Shown piece by piece: positions 17,411 to 26,733 of a DNA stretch of 64,000 nucleotides. The DNA comes from Pseudoalteromonas ulvae UL12 (GTDB taxonomy: Bacteria; Pseudomonadota; Gammaproteobacteria; Enterobacterales; Alteromonadaceae), in assembly GCF_014925405.1 (NCBI RefSeq), contig NZ_AQHJ01000023.1, positions 310,001-374,000 of the forward strand, in the 5' to 3' direction. The first letter of the stretch is position 1; each line of letters begins with the position of its first letter. A program made the position numbers and the translations under genes. The notes under the pieces were generated by a model, which saw only the letters and a list, made by a program, of their open reading frames with translations, did no database searches and had not been told where the DNA came from.

Positions 17411-20400
17411 CTAAACAGGTTTATCTGCATTTGAATAATCACTAGCTGTACTCTCGTTCGAAAAAAGCCCTTTCATTTTTTCCACCAGCATATAATTGAC
17501 AGGCACTAACAACAGCGTAATAAAAGTGGCAAACAAAATACCAAATCCGAGCGACACCGCCATTGGAATCAAGAACTGCGCTTGCGTTGATTTTTCAAAC
17601 AAGAGCGGCATTAAGCCTATAAATGTTGTTAAGCTGGTGAGCATTACAGGGCGAAAACGAGCCGCCCCAGCCGTTAACACGGCATCCATCAACTCTCGCC
17701 CTTCTAGGCGTTTTTTATTGATAAAGTCGACTAATACCAGTGAATCATTGACCACTACGCCAATCAGAGCCAGCATGCCAAGTAAACTCATAATGGTCAG
17801 TTCCATTGCCATAATCCAATGCCCAACCACAGCGCCAATCATACCAAATGGAATGATGCTCATAACGATCAATGGCTGCAAATACGATTTAAATGGAATG
17901 GCTAATAATGCATAAATAATAAAGAAAACAAATAATAACGCCCACGCCAGCGAACCAAACGACTCACGTTGCTCTTTTGCTTCCCCTTCTAATGAATGAT
18001 TAATTCCAGGATATTGCGCGACCAATTCATCAAGATAAGTTTTAAGATCCGCCTGCAATACTGTCATGTTGGTATTGGTTTTTTCGATATCTGCGGTGAC
18101 ATTCACAGTACGATAGCGATCAATGCGATAAATTGATGACGGGCTTTGGCCAGCTAATAACGTAGCGACATGGGACAATGGCACCGCACCACCAGAAGGG
18201 ACTTCAATTAAGATATTTTGCAAATCAGCAATTGAGCGTCGCTCTTCGATTGGCAAGCGTACCATCACCCTGACATCATCTCGTCCACGCTGAATGCGCT
18301 GAACCTGTGAACCAAAAAATGCATTACGTACTTGGCTGGCAATATTCACCCGCGTTAACCCAAGTGCTTGACCTTGTGGTGTCAGTTCTATTTGTAGCTC
18401 TTGCTTACCATTTGATAAGCTGTCTGCAATATCAAACACTGTCGGATAGGTGGCCAGTCGTAGTTTCACTTTATTGGCCACTTCTTTTAGCGTCTCCAAT
18501 GACATCCCAGTTAGCTGCACATTAATAGGATCAGACGAGCGACCAATTTCAGCCCGAAAAGTCAGACTTTCGGCTCCAGGGATCACCCCAATTAATTGAC
18601 GCCACTCACTGACTAACTCTCGAGAAGTGATCGAACTTGACCGCTGTTCAGGTGGAATAATTTCAAACCGCACACCGCCAGAATTTGAGGCGCCACCTCG
18701 GCCACCTGTCGTCGCCAGAATATTAATGATCACACTCTTACCACTGTCTGCATCGACATATTTATCTTGCAGCACTTTTGCTTTATCTGCCATTTTGAGC
18801 ACAAATGTGTTGGTTACTTCAAAAGGCGTACCAGTTGGCAGCGTTAAATTAACGCGCACTGTTTCACTGGGAATACGCGGAAAGAAAATAAACTTAGTCC
18901 AGCCACTCATCACTAAGGCTAAAATAATCACAAAAACACCCACAAAGCTGCTCAAGGTGGCGAGCTTATGACGTAAGGCAAGATTTAAAATCGGCTGATA
19001 ATAGCACAAAATAGCGTTTTCAAACCCATCCGCAAACCGCTGTTGTAAACGCTCAAATTTATTTGGCCCTGACTTTTCATGGCGCATTTTGAGGTATTTC
19101 AAATGTGCTGGCAGAACAAATTTAGACTCTATTAATGAAAACAATAACACCGGGATCACAATCACTGGGATTTGGGCAAATAATGCGCCTCGTGCACCTT
19201 CTATAAACGCTAAAGGTAAAAAAGCAGCCACAGTTGTTAAAATGCCAAACGTAACTGGCGTCGCAACTTCTTGTGTACCTCGGATAGCTGCTTGTTCACC
19301 ACTTTCAGATGTTTTCAGATGGGTATAAATATTTTCTCCGGTCACAATGGCATCATCAACAACTATGCCGAGCACCAAAATAAAACCAAATAAGCTCATA
19401 ATATTCAATGTGATACCAAATATAGGCATGGCAATAAATGCGCCCATAAATGAGATAGGAATACCAATAAAAACCCAAAAAGCGATGGCCGGACGCAAAA
19501 ACAGCGTTAATAACGCCAGTACTAAGATCCCTCCTTGTAACGCGCTGCTTGTCAAAGTGGCAATTCGGTTTTTCACCACTTGCGAGTCATCATCCCAATA
19601 ACTTAACTCGAATCCATAGGGCAAGTTTGCTTGCTGCTGTACAATGTAATCTTTAACTTCATCAGCCACTTCTATCGCACTTTGCTGGCCGATCCGATAG
19701 ACATCAATGAATGCCGCTTGTTTACCGTTAAAACGAGTGCGCACAGGGGTTTCTTCGAATTCATCTTTAATATTGGCGATATCGCCCAAGCGGATAATCG
19801 AACCATCTGGGTTGGTTTTTATCGCTATTTTGGCAAACTCATCTTTGCGATACGCTTGTCCTTTTGAGCGGATCAATACATCACCACCTGATGTTTTCAG
19901 GTTTCCGGCTGATACATCGGTACTTGAATTACCAATCGCGCTGGCCACGTCTTTGAGGCTCAATTCATATTGACGCAAACTATCTTGCGATATCTCGATG
20001 GCGATTTCATAATCGCGCACCCCACTGAGGTCAACTTGGGTGACCGCTGGCAAACGTAATAACGCATCCCGTACAGTTTCTGCGTATTCTCGTGTTTCTT
20101 TTTCGCTATAAATACTTGCGACCGTGACAGCAATCACTTCGCGCTTGCGTTCAGCCAAAGCAACAATCGGCTTTTCAGCATCGGCAGGAAACGTGTTAAT
20201 CGCATCCACTCGGCTTTTGATGTCTGCGAGCATTTCTCTTGGATCATAACCAGTATCAACTTCAATGGTAACTGATGCAGAACCTTCTGAAGAACGACTG
20301 GTGATTTGTTTTACCCCTTCAAGATCTTGCACGGCTTCTTCGATTCGGATCGCCACACCTTGCTCGGTATCTTCAGGGGTTGCTCCTCGTAAGGACACAC

Positions 20401-20539
20401 TGACACTAATCCGATCGGTCTCAAAAGACGGAAACACTTCAAGTGGAATCTTGCTCGACAAGCTAAACAAACCCGCCAATAAAATACTGATCATTAATAG
20501 GTTTGCAGCAACGTGATTTTTGGTAAACCAAGCAATCAT
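17411..20539 (-). CDS. RND-family multidrug efflux permease (inner membrane)
   Basis: 1042 residues, the usual length of an RND proton-driven antiporter. The first helix follows MIAWFTKNHVAANLLMISIL. There are two large periplasmic loops and twelve predicted membrane helices. The proton-relay pair is seen in TM4 (GIVVDDAIVTGENIYTH). The second half repeats the pattern (GVVVNDSLVLVDFINKKR). It is the third gene of an OMF-MFP-RND operon. The AcrB-like make-up suggests efflux of amphiphilic compounds; the GVxVNDxLVLVDF form is nearer to VexH-type or HAE2-like marine pumps than to CusA, since no Met metal relay was noted. The substrate is unknown. Confidence 0.93.
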   Translation of the reverse strand: MIAWFTKNHVAANLLMISILLAGLFSLSSKIPLEVFPSFETDRISVSVSLRGATPEDTEQGVAIRIEEAVQDLEGVKQITSRSSEGSASVTIEVDTGYDPREMLADIKSRVDAINTFPADAEKPIVALAERKREVIAVTVASIYSEKETREYAETVRDALLRLPAVTQVDLSGVRDYEIAIEISQDSLRQYELSLKDVASAIGNSSTDVSAGNLKTSGGDVLIRSKGQAYRKDEFAKIAIKTNPDGSIIRLGDIANIKDEFEETPVRTRFNGKQAAFIDVYRIGQQSAIEVADEVKDYIVQQQANLPYGFELSYWDDDSQVVKNRIATLTSSALQGGILVLALLTLFLRPAIAFWVFIGIPISFMGAFIAMPIFGITLNIMSLFGFILVLGIVVDDAIVTGENIYTHLKTSESGEQAAIRGTQEVATPVTFGILTTVAAFLPLAFIEGARGALFAQIPVIVIPVLLFSLIESKFVLPAHLKYLKMRHEKSGPNKFERLQQRFADGFENAILCYYQPILNLALRHKLATLSSFVGVFVIILALVMSGWTKFIFFPRIPSETVRVNLTLPTGTPFEVTNTFVLKMADKAKVLQDKYVDADSGKSVIINILATTGGRGGASNSGGVRFEIIPPEQRSSSITSRELVSEWRQLIGVIPGAESLTFRAEIGRSSDPINVQLTGMSLETLKEVANKVKLRLATYPTVFDIADSLSNGKQELQIELTPQGQALGLTRVNIASQVRNAFFGSQVQRIQRGRDDVRVMVRLPIEERRSIADLQNILIEVPSGGAVPLSHVATLLAGQSPSSIYRIDRYRTVNVTADIEKTNTNMTVLQADLKTYLDELVAQYPGINHSLEGEAKEQRESFGSLAWALLFVFFIIYALLAIPFKSYLQPLIVMSIIPFGMIGAVVGHWIMAMELTIMSLLGMLALIGVVVNDSLVLVDFINKKRLEGRELMDAVLTAGAARFRPVMLTSLTTFIGLMPLLFEKSTQAQFLIPMAVSLGFGILFATFITLLLVPVNYMLVEKMKGLFSNESTASDYSNADKPV

Positions 20540-20581
20540 GACATGGCTCCTAACAGGCTAAATATTTGCTGGATATGCATC

Positions 20582-21877
20582 TTAATTCGCCTCTTTATTT
20601 GCGCGCGCTTGTTTGCGCTGTGCCATCAATTGTTCAACTGATATGCCAAGCGCTTTGGCTCGTTGCTCTAATTTAGCGCGACTCGCCTGTTTTTCATCAG
20701 CTTCACTGGCAGCTGTAGCTTCACCATTTATTTTTACTGGCGTCCCCGAACTCACTTGCCCAAGCGGCGTCAATACCAGTAATTCACCTGGTGCAAGCCC
20801 TGTTGCCACAATGGCATCATTGGCATTTTGCCAGCGTAAATTAATGTCTTTTCGTTTTAAAACCCCATCGATAACAGTGTAAACGTAGCTTCCCTGATAA
20901 ATCGCACTATTTGGGATCACCATTACGTCATTTAGTGTCTTACCTTGAAGCTGTGCAGTCACATACTGGCCAATTTTTATTGGCGACACTTGATTTAACT
21001 TGGCTTGATAAGGGTTATCAATTTGAGCCACAACATACAATTGCTGAGAGGCGGTATCGATGGCGCTTTCGGTGCGTACCACACGCCCTTGCCAAGTTTG
21101 GTCTTGCACTAAATCTGAGCGAAACTGAACACTACTTCCTAATGGTGTATGCGCAACATCGCGAAATTGCTCTGGTAATGCAATTAGCTCTAAATCTTTA
21201 TTTTTTATTGGCAAGCGAATTTCAACATAATCAACAGCATAGATAGTGGCTAACTGAGCGTTATTGCTGACAACTTGCCCCAAATCAACTTGTTTTTTCA
21301 GCACACGTCCCGCATAGGGTGCCACTATTTTTGTTCGCTCTAAGGTGAGTCGCGCTTTTTCGAGCTGCGCTTCTGCTGACAATACTTTCGCTTTGGCGGC
21401 TTCTAATTGAGGTTCGCGCAGCACTAATGCGTTAGCTTGTTGCCCATTACCTAATCGCTGCCAATCGGCAACCGCTTGTTTGACTCGAGCTTGCTCTTCA
21501 AGCAAACCTTGTTTAGCAGACAATAAGCTTGATTCGGCAATTTTCACTTCTGCTTTATGATCACGATCATCGAGCTGAATAAGTACATCGCCCACCTCAA
21601 AAAAACCACCATCACGAAATTGACTACTCACTTTAGTAATTTGACCACTGGCTTGCGCCACGAGCACACTTTGCGTACGCGGTTGCACCAAACCAAAGCT
21701 ATCGAGTTGTACAGAGTAAGATTGCAGCGAAATAGGTAATACATCTACCGTCATTTGTGGAGCCGCTGAAGGTTTTCCACGAGCTGCGCTCGGTGGATTA
21801 CTGGTAATAAGAGCAAATAGCCCGATGGTTACAAAGATAATGCCAATGGGCAGAAGTGTTTTTTTGTTCATTTTCAC
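20582..21877 (-). CDS. RND efflux periplasmic adaptor (membrane fusion protein)
   Basis: 431 residues. An N-terminal membrane anchor (LLPIGIIFVTIGLFALITS) is followed by the HlyD-like barrel/lipoyl halves (VLVAQASGQITKVSSQFRDGGFFEVGDVLIQLDDRDH) and a coiled-coil hairpin (about 115-180). The beta-barrel comes next (IVAPYAGRVLKKQVDLGQVV). A charged 45-residue C-terminal tail rich in Ala/Lys/Glu is unusual. It links the permease to the outer-membrane channel. It is spaced 3 bases from the channel gene and 42 bases from the permease gene. Confidence 0.93.
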   Translation of the reverse strand: MKMNKKTLLPIGIIFVTIGLFALITSNPPSAARGKPSAAPQMTVDVLPISLQSYSVQLDSFGLVQPRTQSVLVAQASGQITKVSSQFRDGGFFEVGDVLIQLDDRDHKAEVKIAESSLLSAKQGLLEEQARVKQAVADWQRLGNGQQANALVLREPQLEAAKAKVLSAEAQLEKARLTLERTKIVAPYAGRVLKKQVDLGQVVSNNAQLATIYAVDYVEIRLPIKNKDLELIALPEQFRDVAHTPLGSSVQFRSDLVQDQTWQGRVVRTESAIDTASQQLYVVAQIDNPYQAKLNQVSPIKIGQYVTAQLQGKTLNDVMVIPNSAIYQGSYVYTVIDGVLKRKDINLRWQNANDAIVATGLAPGELLVLTPLGQVSSGTPVKINGEATAASEADEKQASRAKLEQRAKALGISVEQLMAQRKQARANKEAN

Positions 21878-21880
21878 GAT

Positions 21881-23275
21881 TTAATCCGCCTGTATTGCAG
21901 TGGTCGTTGAAGAAAAATCACCACCGAGTGCGAGGTGCAAGTTAATACGATTAGTGATGAGCTGTGTTTTTATTTGAATAACTGAACTTTGAGCGTCAAA
22001 TGCACGCTTTTGCGATTCAAGCACTGTAGTATATTCGACTAATCCACTTTGATATTGCTCAAATGAAAGTGTTTCTGCTGCCAAGGCATTTTCTTGCGCT
22101 GCCAACATGGTCAAGTAGCGCTGTTGTAAGCTTTGCCCAGCGGTGAGTGCATTTTCAACGGAGCTGAATGCATCAAACAAAGTATTTAAGTAAGTTTGCT
22201 CTGATTGTTCGCGCTCTAAACGAACGCGCTCTTCATTTGCAGCCAATCGTCCACCATTAAAAAGAGGGGCTGAAATTCCGCCAATCAGTGACCAAGCCAA
22301 TGAAGATGGCGATAATAATTGGTTGATTTCATTACTGCTGTTCCCAATCGAACCCGTTAAGTTAATACTTGGAAAACGCTGTTTATGGGCATAAGCCAAT
22401 GCCGCATCTTTACTGAGTAGCTGATACCAACTGGCAATTAACGCAGGTTTACGCGTCATCAATTGTGATGGCAAACCTGTCGGAATTTCATTCAGCAGCA
22501 AGGGTAAATCCGCTTTAACGGCTAATTCCCCTTCAGGATACTGGCCAACTAAACGCTCAAGCACCCGCTTGGCTTGACTCAATTCAGCTTGTTGATTGGC
22601 CACTCTAGAACGTTCGTTGTTTACTTCGTTACGTGTCAAATAAACATCGAGGGCACTACTGAGACCTTGCTGATAACCTGATTCAATAATAGTGAGGTTT
22701 TGCTGTGCATTTTTCACCCATCCTTGATAAAGCTGCATCAATTTTTCTGCTTCAATTATTTTGAACCAGGCTGTAACCACGTCGGCCACTAGCGTATGTT
22801 TAGCTTGCTCAAAGTTGGCTTTTTGCGCTAAGTATTCAAGGTTTGCTTGGCGTTCGGAATCTGACAACTTGCCCCAAATATCAAGTTCATAACTGAGATT
22901 TAGGTTAAGGGAATGATTATTTGAATAATTGACTGGCTGATTCGCTTTATTGCGCGTACTGCGCATCGAAACATCTAAGCTTGGCCACAGTGCGGCACCG
23001 GAGGCAATAAGTAACTGCTCTTTGATTGCGACAGCATATGCTTGTGATTTCAGTTGATAGTTATTTTCGAGCGCCTGAGCCACTAACTCATGTATTTGTG
23101 GATCAACTAACTGCGCTAACCAATTACTGTCAATAGCTGATGAAATACTGGTTTGCTGCCAATTTGATGGTACGTTTAAATTTGCTTGATACGTATCATC
23201 AAATTTTTCAGTACTCATGCACCCAGAGAGTACGAGACCCATACCTATCACTATCGGTTTGATTTTTATGCCCAT
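21881..23275 (-). CDS. Outer-membrane efflux lipoprotein (OprM/NodT type)
   Basis: 464 residues. A lipoprotein signal ends in the lipobox LSGC (MGIKIKPIVIGMGLVLSGC). Two TolC-like repeats follow (about 60-260 and 265-450), with PSLDVSMRSTRNKANQ, LSYELDIWGKLSD, and in the second half FPSINLTGSIGN and APLFNGGRLAANEER. It forms the trimeric exit duct of the RND pump. It is the first gene of the operon; GGGAA lies 6 bases before the ATG. No regulator gene is adjacent. Confidence 0.92.
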   Translation of the reverse strand: MGIKIKPIVIGMGLVLSGCMSTEKFDDTYQANLNVPSNWQQTSISSAIDSNWLAQLVDPQIHELVAQALENNYQLKSQAYAVAIKEQLLIASGAALWPSLDVSMRSTRNKANQPVNYSNNHSLNLNLSYELDIWGKLSDSERQANLEYLAQKANFEQAKHTLVADVVTAWFKIIEAEKLMQLYQGWVKNAQQNLTIIESGYQQGLSSALDVYLTRNEVNNERSRVANQQAELSQAKRVLERLVGQYPEGELAVKADLPLLLNEIPTGLPSQLMTRKPALIASWYQLLSKDAALAYAHKQRFPSINLTGSIGNSSNEINQLLSPSSLAWSLIGGISAPLFNGGRLAANEERVRLEREQSEQTYLNTLFDAFSSVENALTAGQSLQQRYLTMLAAQENALAAETLSFEQYQSGLVEYTTVLESQKRAFDAQSSVIQIKTQLITNRINLHLALGGDFSSTTTAIQAD

Positions 23276-23492
23276 CTATATTCCCGTTAATGACATACTT
23301 AAAGACTTAAACAACAAAAGTTGTAACGCCAATAAGTGTAATCGCTCTAAATAAAAGCATTCAACGAACTTTACATACACTTACAATCAGGCTGTACGTT
23401 TTACTGAGGTAAATTGATTACCTATTGAGAAAAAGAATTATTATCCCAATATCAGATACAAGCTCGTACTCTAAAAATAGCAAGGATCAGTG

Positions 23493-23819
23493 ATGTCATG
23501 GCTTAAATGGATTTATATTGTGCTGAGCGCAGCCATTTTAGTCATGGGTCAGACACATGCATCTCAGAGTCGAACTCTTCAATCGCAGCAACCCTCTTAT
23601 CAGGCTTCGGCTCTATTTTATAAAATACGCCAGCAGTTTTATTTAACTTATCAGATAAAAAAACCTAACGATTTTTTTAAGCAAGCACACTTAAAGCATC
23701 CGCTCAGACTGCGCACTTTGATGCCTCGAATCGAACGCTTTTGGCCTGAACAAGCCAATTTTATCCGTTCTAAATGGCTAAGAAGCCTGCTGCGCGCAAA
23801 GGCAACTCAACAAAAATAA
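23493..23819 (+). CDS. Small exported basic protein, function unknown
   Basis: 108 residues with a signal peptide (WLKWIYIVLSAAILVMGQTHA), then a basic, helix-rich body (FYKIRQQFYLTYQIKKPNDFF, RLRTLMPRIERFW, FIRSKWLRSLLRAK). The ATG at 23493 is chosen over the adjacent GTG at 23490 because AAGGA lies 6 bases before it. No family recognised. It is divergent from the efflux operon, and might be a small lysozyme-inhibitor-like or envelope protein, but nothing in the sequence proves this. Confidence 0.55.
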   Translation: MSWLKWIYIVLSAAILVMGQTHASQSRTLQSQQPSYQASALFYKIRQQFYLTYQIKKPNDFFKQAHLKHPLRLRTLMPRIERFWPEQANFIRSKWLRSLLRAKATQQK

Positions 23820-23924
23820 CTACCATCAACGCTCTCATTTTGGGCAAGTCCCATTTTTTCGGCTCAAAACCTCAGTTTGTGCCGTTTTTACTGTTGATCC
23901 ACTCTTATTTTTTACGGGTATGTT

Positions 23925-24242
23925 ATGCACCTAAGTTATTTAATTTTTATTACTCTTTATCAAGTTATCTCTGATTACTGCAGCGGCTTTTCCGCTATCA
24001 ATTTATCAGTGCTGATCGTTTATACTGCGCCTTTTGCATTCTTTTTGTTGTTTGCGCTGTGTATGGCGAGCCTCATCAAAGCTGCAAAAAAGCAAAAAGC
24101 ACTCGCTTTTGCTTTAGGCTCGTTAATTCAAATGGTGGTTCCCGATCCTTACGCTGAGCGCACAATCAAAATTGTTGCAGAACAAAAACAACAAAAAACC
24201 AAGAAGGAAAAGCAATTCAAAGGGTTAAAAATCAGCAAGTGA
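23925..24242 (+). CDS. Small membrane protein with basic tail, function unknown
   Basis: 105 residues. It has one or two hydrophobic segments (LIFITLYQVI, then LIVYTAPFAFFLLFALCMASLI at about 29-50), followed by a Lys-rich cytoplasmic tail (KQQKTKKEKQFKGLK). GGG lies about 7 bases before the ATG. Family not recognised. It ends 60 bases before the terminator of the convergent tRNA array. Confidence 0.5.
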   Translation: MHLSYLIFITLYQVISDYCSGFSAINLSVLIVYTAPFAFFLLFALCMASLIKAAKKQKALAFALGSLIQMVVPDPYAERTIKIVAEQKQQKTKKEKQFKGLKISK

Positions 24243-24306
24243 CAATGTGATGAAGAGGAAAAATCGCAAAGATTATATCTGAATGGTGATATTTTAAAGG
24301 CACAAA

Positions 24307-24332
24307 AAAAGCCAAACAAATGTTTGGCTTTT
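24307..24332 (-). terminator. Final terminator of the tRNA-Phe/Thr array
   Basis: A perfect 12-base stem AAAAGCCAAACA / TGTTTGGCTTTT lies 8 bases past the last tRNA-Phe, with a U-tract. Confidence 0.9.
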
Positions 24333-24339
24333 AAATGAA

Positions 24340-24415
24340 TGGTGCCTCGACCCGGAATCGAACCAGGGACACGAGGATTTTCAATCCTCTGCTCTACCGA
24401 CTGAGCTATCGAGGC
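24340..24415 (-). tRNA. tRNA-Phe (GAA), copy 1
   Basis: 76 bases with encoded CCA and anticodon GAA. All nine copies are the same in sequence. This one is last in the transcript. Confidence 0.98.
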
Positions 24416-24487
24416 ACATTATCTGTGCAGCCTAAAGAGGCTTTATAAATCATTCGATTAACAGCATTAAACGATTTACTTTAAAAA

Positions 24488-24563
<76 letters not shown>

Positions 24564-24613
24564 ACACTAAATTTTGTTGTGTTATTTCAAACACGCTCAT
24601 CTGAGCTAATAAA

Positions 24614-24689
24614 TGGTGCCTCGACCCGGAATCGAACCAGGGACACGAGGATTTTCAATCCTCTGCTCTACCGACTGAGCTATCGAGGC
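24614..24689 (-). tRNA. tRNA-Phe (GAA), copy 2
   Basis: Anticodon GAA. The 50-base spacer to Thr copy 1 has a GTGTT/AAACAC and a GCTCA/TGAGC hairpin. Confidence 0.98.
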
Positions 24690-24723
24690 ACATTATCTGT
24701 GCAGCCTAAAGAGGCTTTATAAA

Positions 24724-24799
24724 TGGTGCCGACTAACCGAGTCGAACGGTTGACCTACTGATTACAAGTCAGATGCTCTACCAGCTGAGCTAAGTCGGC
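24724..24799 (-). tRNA. tRNA-Thr (TGT), copy 2, variant at position 27
   Basis: Differs from the other seven Thr copies by one base: the tRNA reads GAGCATCTGAC instead of GAGCAACTGAC. The change puts U at position 27 opposite U43 and so removes the top pair of the anticodon stem. Confidence 0.97.
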
Positions 24800-24849
24800 A
24801 CACTAAATTTTGTTGTGTTATTTCAAACACGCTCATCTGAGCTAATAAA

Positions 24850-24925
24850 TGGTGCCTCGACCCGGAATCGAACCAGGGACACGAGGATTTTCAATCCTCT
24901 GCTCTACCGACTGAGCTATCGAGGC
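24850..24925 (-). tRNA. tRNA-Phe (GAA), copy 3
   Basis: Anticodon GAA. The spacer to Thr copy 2 is the same 50-base type as that after Phe copy 2. Confidence 0.98.
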
Positions 24926-24959
24926 ACATTATCTGTGCAGCCTAAATAGGCTTTAAAAA

Positions 24960-25035
<76 letters not shown>

Positions 25036-25053
25036 ACACTAAATTCTGTTGTT

Positions 25054-25077
25054 AAAAAAACCTCATCAAGTGAGGTT
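25054..25077 (-). terminator. Terminator-like hairpin after tRNA-Phe copy 4
   Basis: The minus-strand stem AACCTCA / TGAGGTT with loop CTTGA runs into seven T. It lies within the array, directly after a tRNA 3' end. Confidence 0.65.
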
Positions 25078-25079
25078 AA

Positions 25080-25155
25080 TGGTGCCTCGACCCGGAATCG
25101 AACCAGGGACACGAGGATTTTCAATCCTCTGCTCTACCGACTGAGCTATCGAGGC
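25080..25155 (-). tRNA. tRNA-Phe (GAA), copy 4
   Basis: Anticodon GAA. Followed in transcription by a terminator-like spacer. Confidence 0.98.
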
Positions 25156-25189
25156 ACATTATCTGTGCAGCCTAAATAGGCTTTAAAAA

Positions 25190-25265
<76 letters not shown>

Positions 25266-25283
25266 ACACTAAATTCTGTTGTT

Positions 25284-25307
25284 AAAAAAACCTCATCAAG
25301 TGAGGTT
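25284..25307 (-). terminator. Terminator-like hairpin after tRNA-Phe copy 5
   Basis: Same sequence as the hairpin at 25054-25077. Confidence 0.65.
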
Positions 25308-25309
25308 AA

Positions 25310-25385
25310 TGGTGCCTCGACCCGGAATCGAACCAGGGACACGAGGATTTTCAATCCTCTGCTCTACCGACTGAGCTATCGAGGC
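25310..25385 (-). tRNA. tRNA-Phe (GAA), copy 5
   Basis: Anticodon GAA. Followed by the terminator-like spacer type. Confidence 0.98.
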
Positions 25386-25457
25386 ACATTATCTGTGCAG
25401 CCTAAAGAGGCTTTATAAATCATTCGATTAACAGCATTAAACGATTTACTTTAAAAA

Positions 25458-25533
<76 letters not shown>

Positions 25534-25593
25534 ACACTAAATTCTGTGTACTTATTTAAAAGTACTATACTACGCCTAAGCACCATAAAATAA

Positions 25594-25669
25594 TGGTGCC
25601 TCGACCCGGAATCGAACCAGGGACACGAGGATTTTCAATCCTCTGCTCTACCGACTGAGCTATCGAGGC
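25594..25669 (-). tRNA. tRNA-Phe (GAA), copy 6
   Basis: Anticodon GAA. The 60-base spacer to Thr copy 5 has a GTACTT/AAGTAC hairpin. Confidence 0.98.
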
Positions 25670-25741
25670 ACATTATCTGTGCAGCCTAAAGAGGCTTTAT
25701 AAATCATTCGATTAACAGCATTAAACGATTTACTTTAAAAA

Positions 25742-25817
<76 letters not shown>

Positions 25818-25877
25818 ACACTAAATTCTGTGTACTTATTTAAAAGTACTATACTACGCCTAAGCACCATAAAATAA

Positions 25878-25953
25878 TGGTGCCTCGACCCGGAATCGAA
25901 CCAGGGACACGAGGATTTTCAATCCTCTGCTCTACCGACTGAGCTATCGAGGC
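25878..25953 (-). tRNA. tRNA-Phe (GAA), copy 7
   Basis: Anticodon GAA; 60-base spacer type to Thr copy 6. Confidence 0.98.
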
Positions 25954-25987
25954 ACATTATCTGTGCAGCCTAAAGAGGCTTTATAAA

Positions 25988-26063
<76 letters not shown>

Positions 26064-26123
26064 ACACTAAATTCTGTGTACTTATTTAAAAGTACTATAC
26101 TACGCCTAAGCACCATAAAATAA

Positions 26124-26199
26124 TGGTGCCTCGACCCGGAATCGAACCAGGGACACGAGGATTTTCAATCCTCTGCTCTACCGACTGAGCTATCGAGGC
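26124..26199 (-). tRNA. tRNA-Phe (GAA), copy 8
   Basis: Anticodon GAA; 60-base spacer type to Thr copy 7. Confidence 0.98.
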
Positions 26200-26233
26200 A
26201 CATTATCTGTGCAGCCTAAAGAGGCTTTATAAA

Positions 26234-26309
<76 letters not shown>

Positions 26310-26327
26310 ACACTAAATTCTGTTGTT

Positions 26328-26351
26328 AAAAAAACCTCATCAAGTGAGGTT
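26328..26351 (-). terminator. Terminator-like hairpin after tRNA-Phe copy 9
   Basis: Third copy of the AACCTCA / TGAGGTT stem with seven T. It stands right after the first tRNA of the transcript, so it could limit expression of the whole rest of the array. Confidence 0.65.
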
Positions 26352-26353
26352 AA

Positions 26354-26429
26354 TGGTGCCTCGACCCGGAATCGAACCAGGGACACGAGGATTTTCAATC
26401 CTCTGCTCTACCGACTGAGCTATCGAGGC
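26354..26429 (-). tRNA. tRNA-Phe (GAA), copy 9, promoter-proximal
   Basis: Anticodon GAA. Its 5' flank differs from all other copies because it abuts the promoter. Confidence 0.98.
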
Positions 26430-26438
26430 GTGCGGCGT

Positions 26439-26467
26439 ATTAGACGTTTTTTGCTTTTCTAAGTCAA
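26439..26467 (-). promoter_or_regulatory. Promoter of the tRNA-Phe/Thr array
   Basis: TTGACT (26462-26467), a 17-base spacer and TCTAAT (26439-26444) are read on the minus strand. A GC-rich discriminator (ACGCCGCACG) runs up to the tRNA 5' end. Such discriminators are typical of stable-RNA promoters under stringent control. Confidence 0.8.
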
Positions 26468-26614
26468 CACCTTTTTTGAAAGCTTGGTTTGTTTGCCGAA
26501 TTTTCAAACAACCCATTACATTCACTTATTTAATGATTATTGAACCTGAGCAGCATCAACCTTACTGTTTCTAAAAGCGCAATAAAAAATAAAATTGTTG
26601 ATTTTATTGCCATA

Positions 26615-26632
26615 ATAGGAAAAGTTTCCTAT
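26615..26632. promoter_or_regulatory. Perfect palindrome upstream of the hybrid kinase
   Basis: ATAGGAAA-AG-TTTCCTAT lies about 100 bases before the kinase start, in a 300-base intergenic stretch (26430-26733) that otherwise holds only the tRNA promoter. A dimeric regulator site is plausible; there is no T-tract that would make it a terminator. Confidence 0.5.
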
Positions 26633-26733
26633 AAAAATAGACACTTAGTATTAGACTATTGATATGTTTTAGTAATATATTAGCGCAACTTTACCAATAT
26701 AATGCTTTCTTACGAGTTAGGAAAATTTACAAA

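Noticed and set aside
23774-23974. 66-codon open frame overlapping two small genes
   Set aside because: It overlaps the end of one gene and the start of the next in another frame and has no ribosome site.
26340-26525. 61-codon open frame at the head of the tRNA array
   Set aside because: It runs through tRNA-Phe copy 9 and the promoter (SVEQRIENPRVPGSIPGRG-type tRNA translation).
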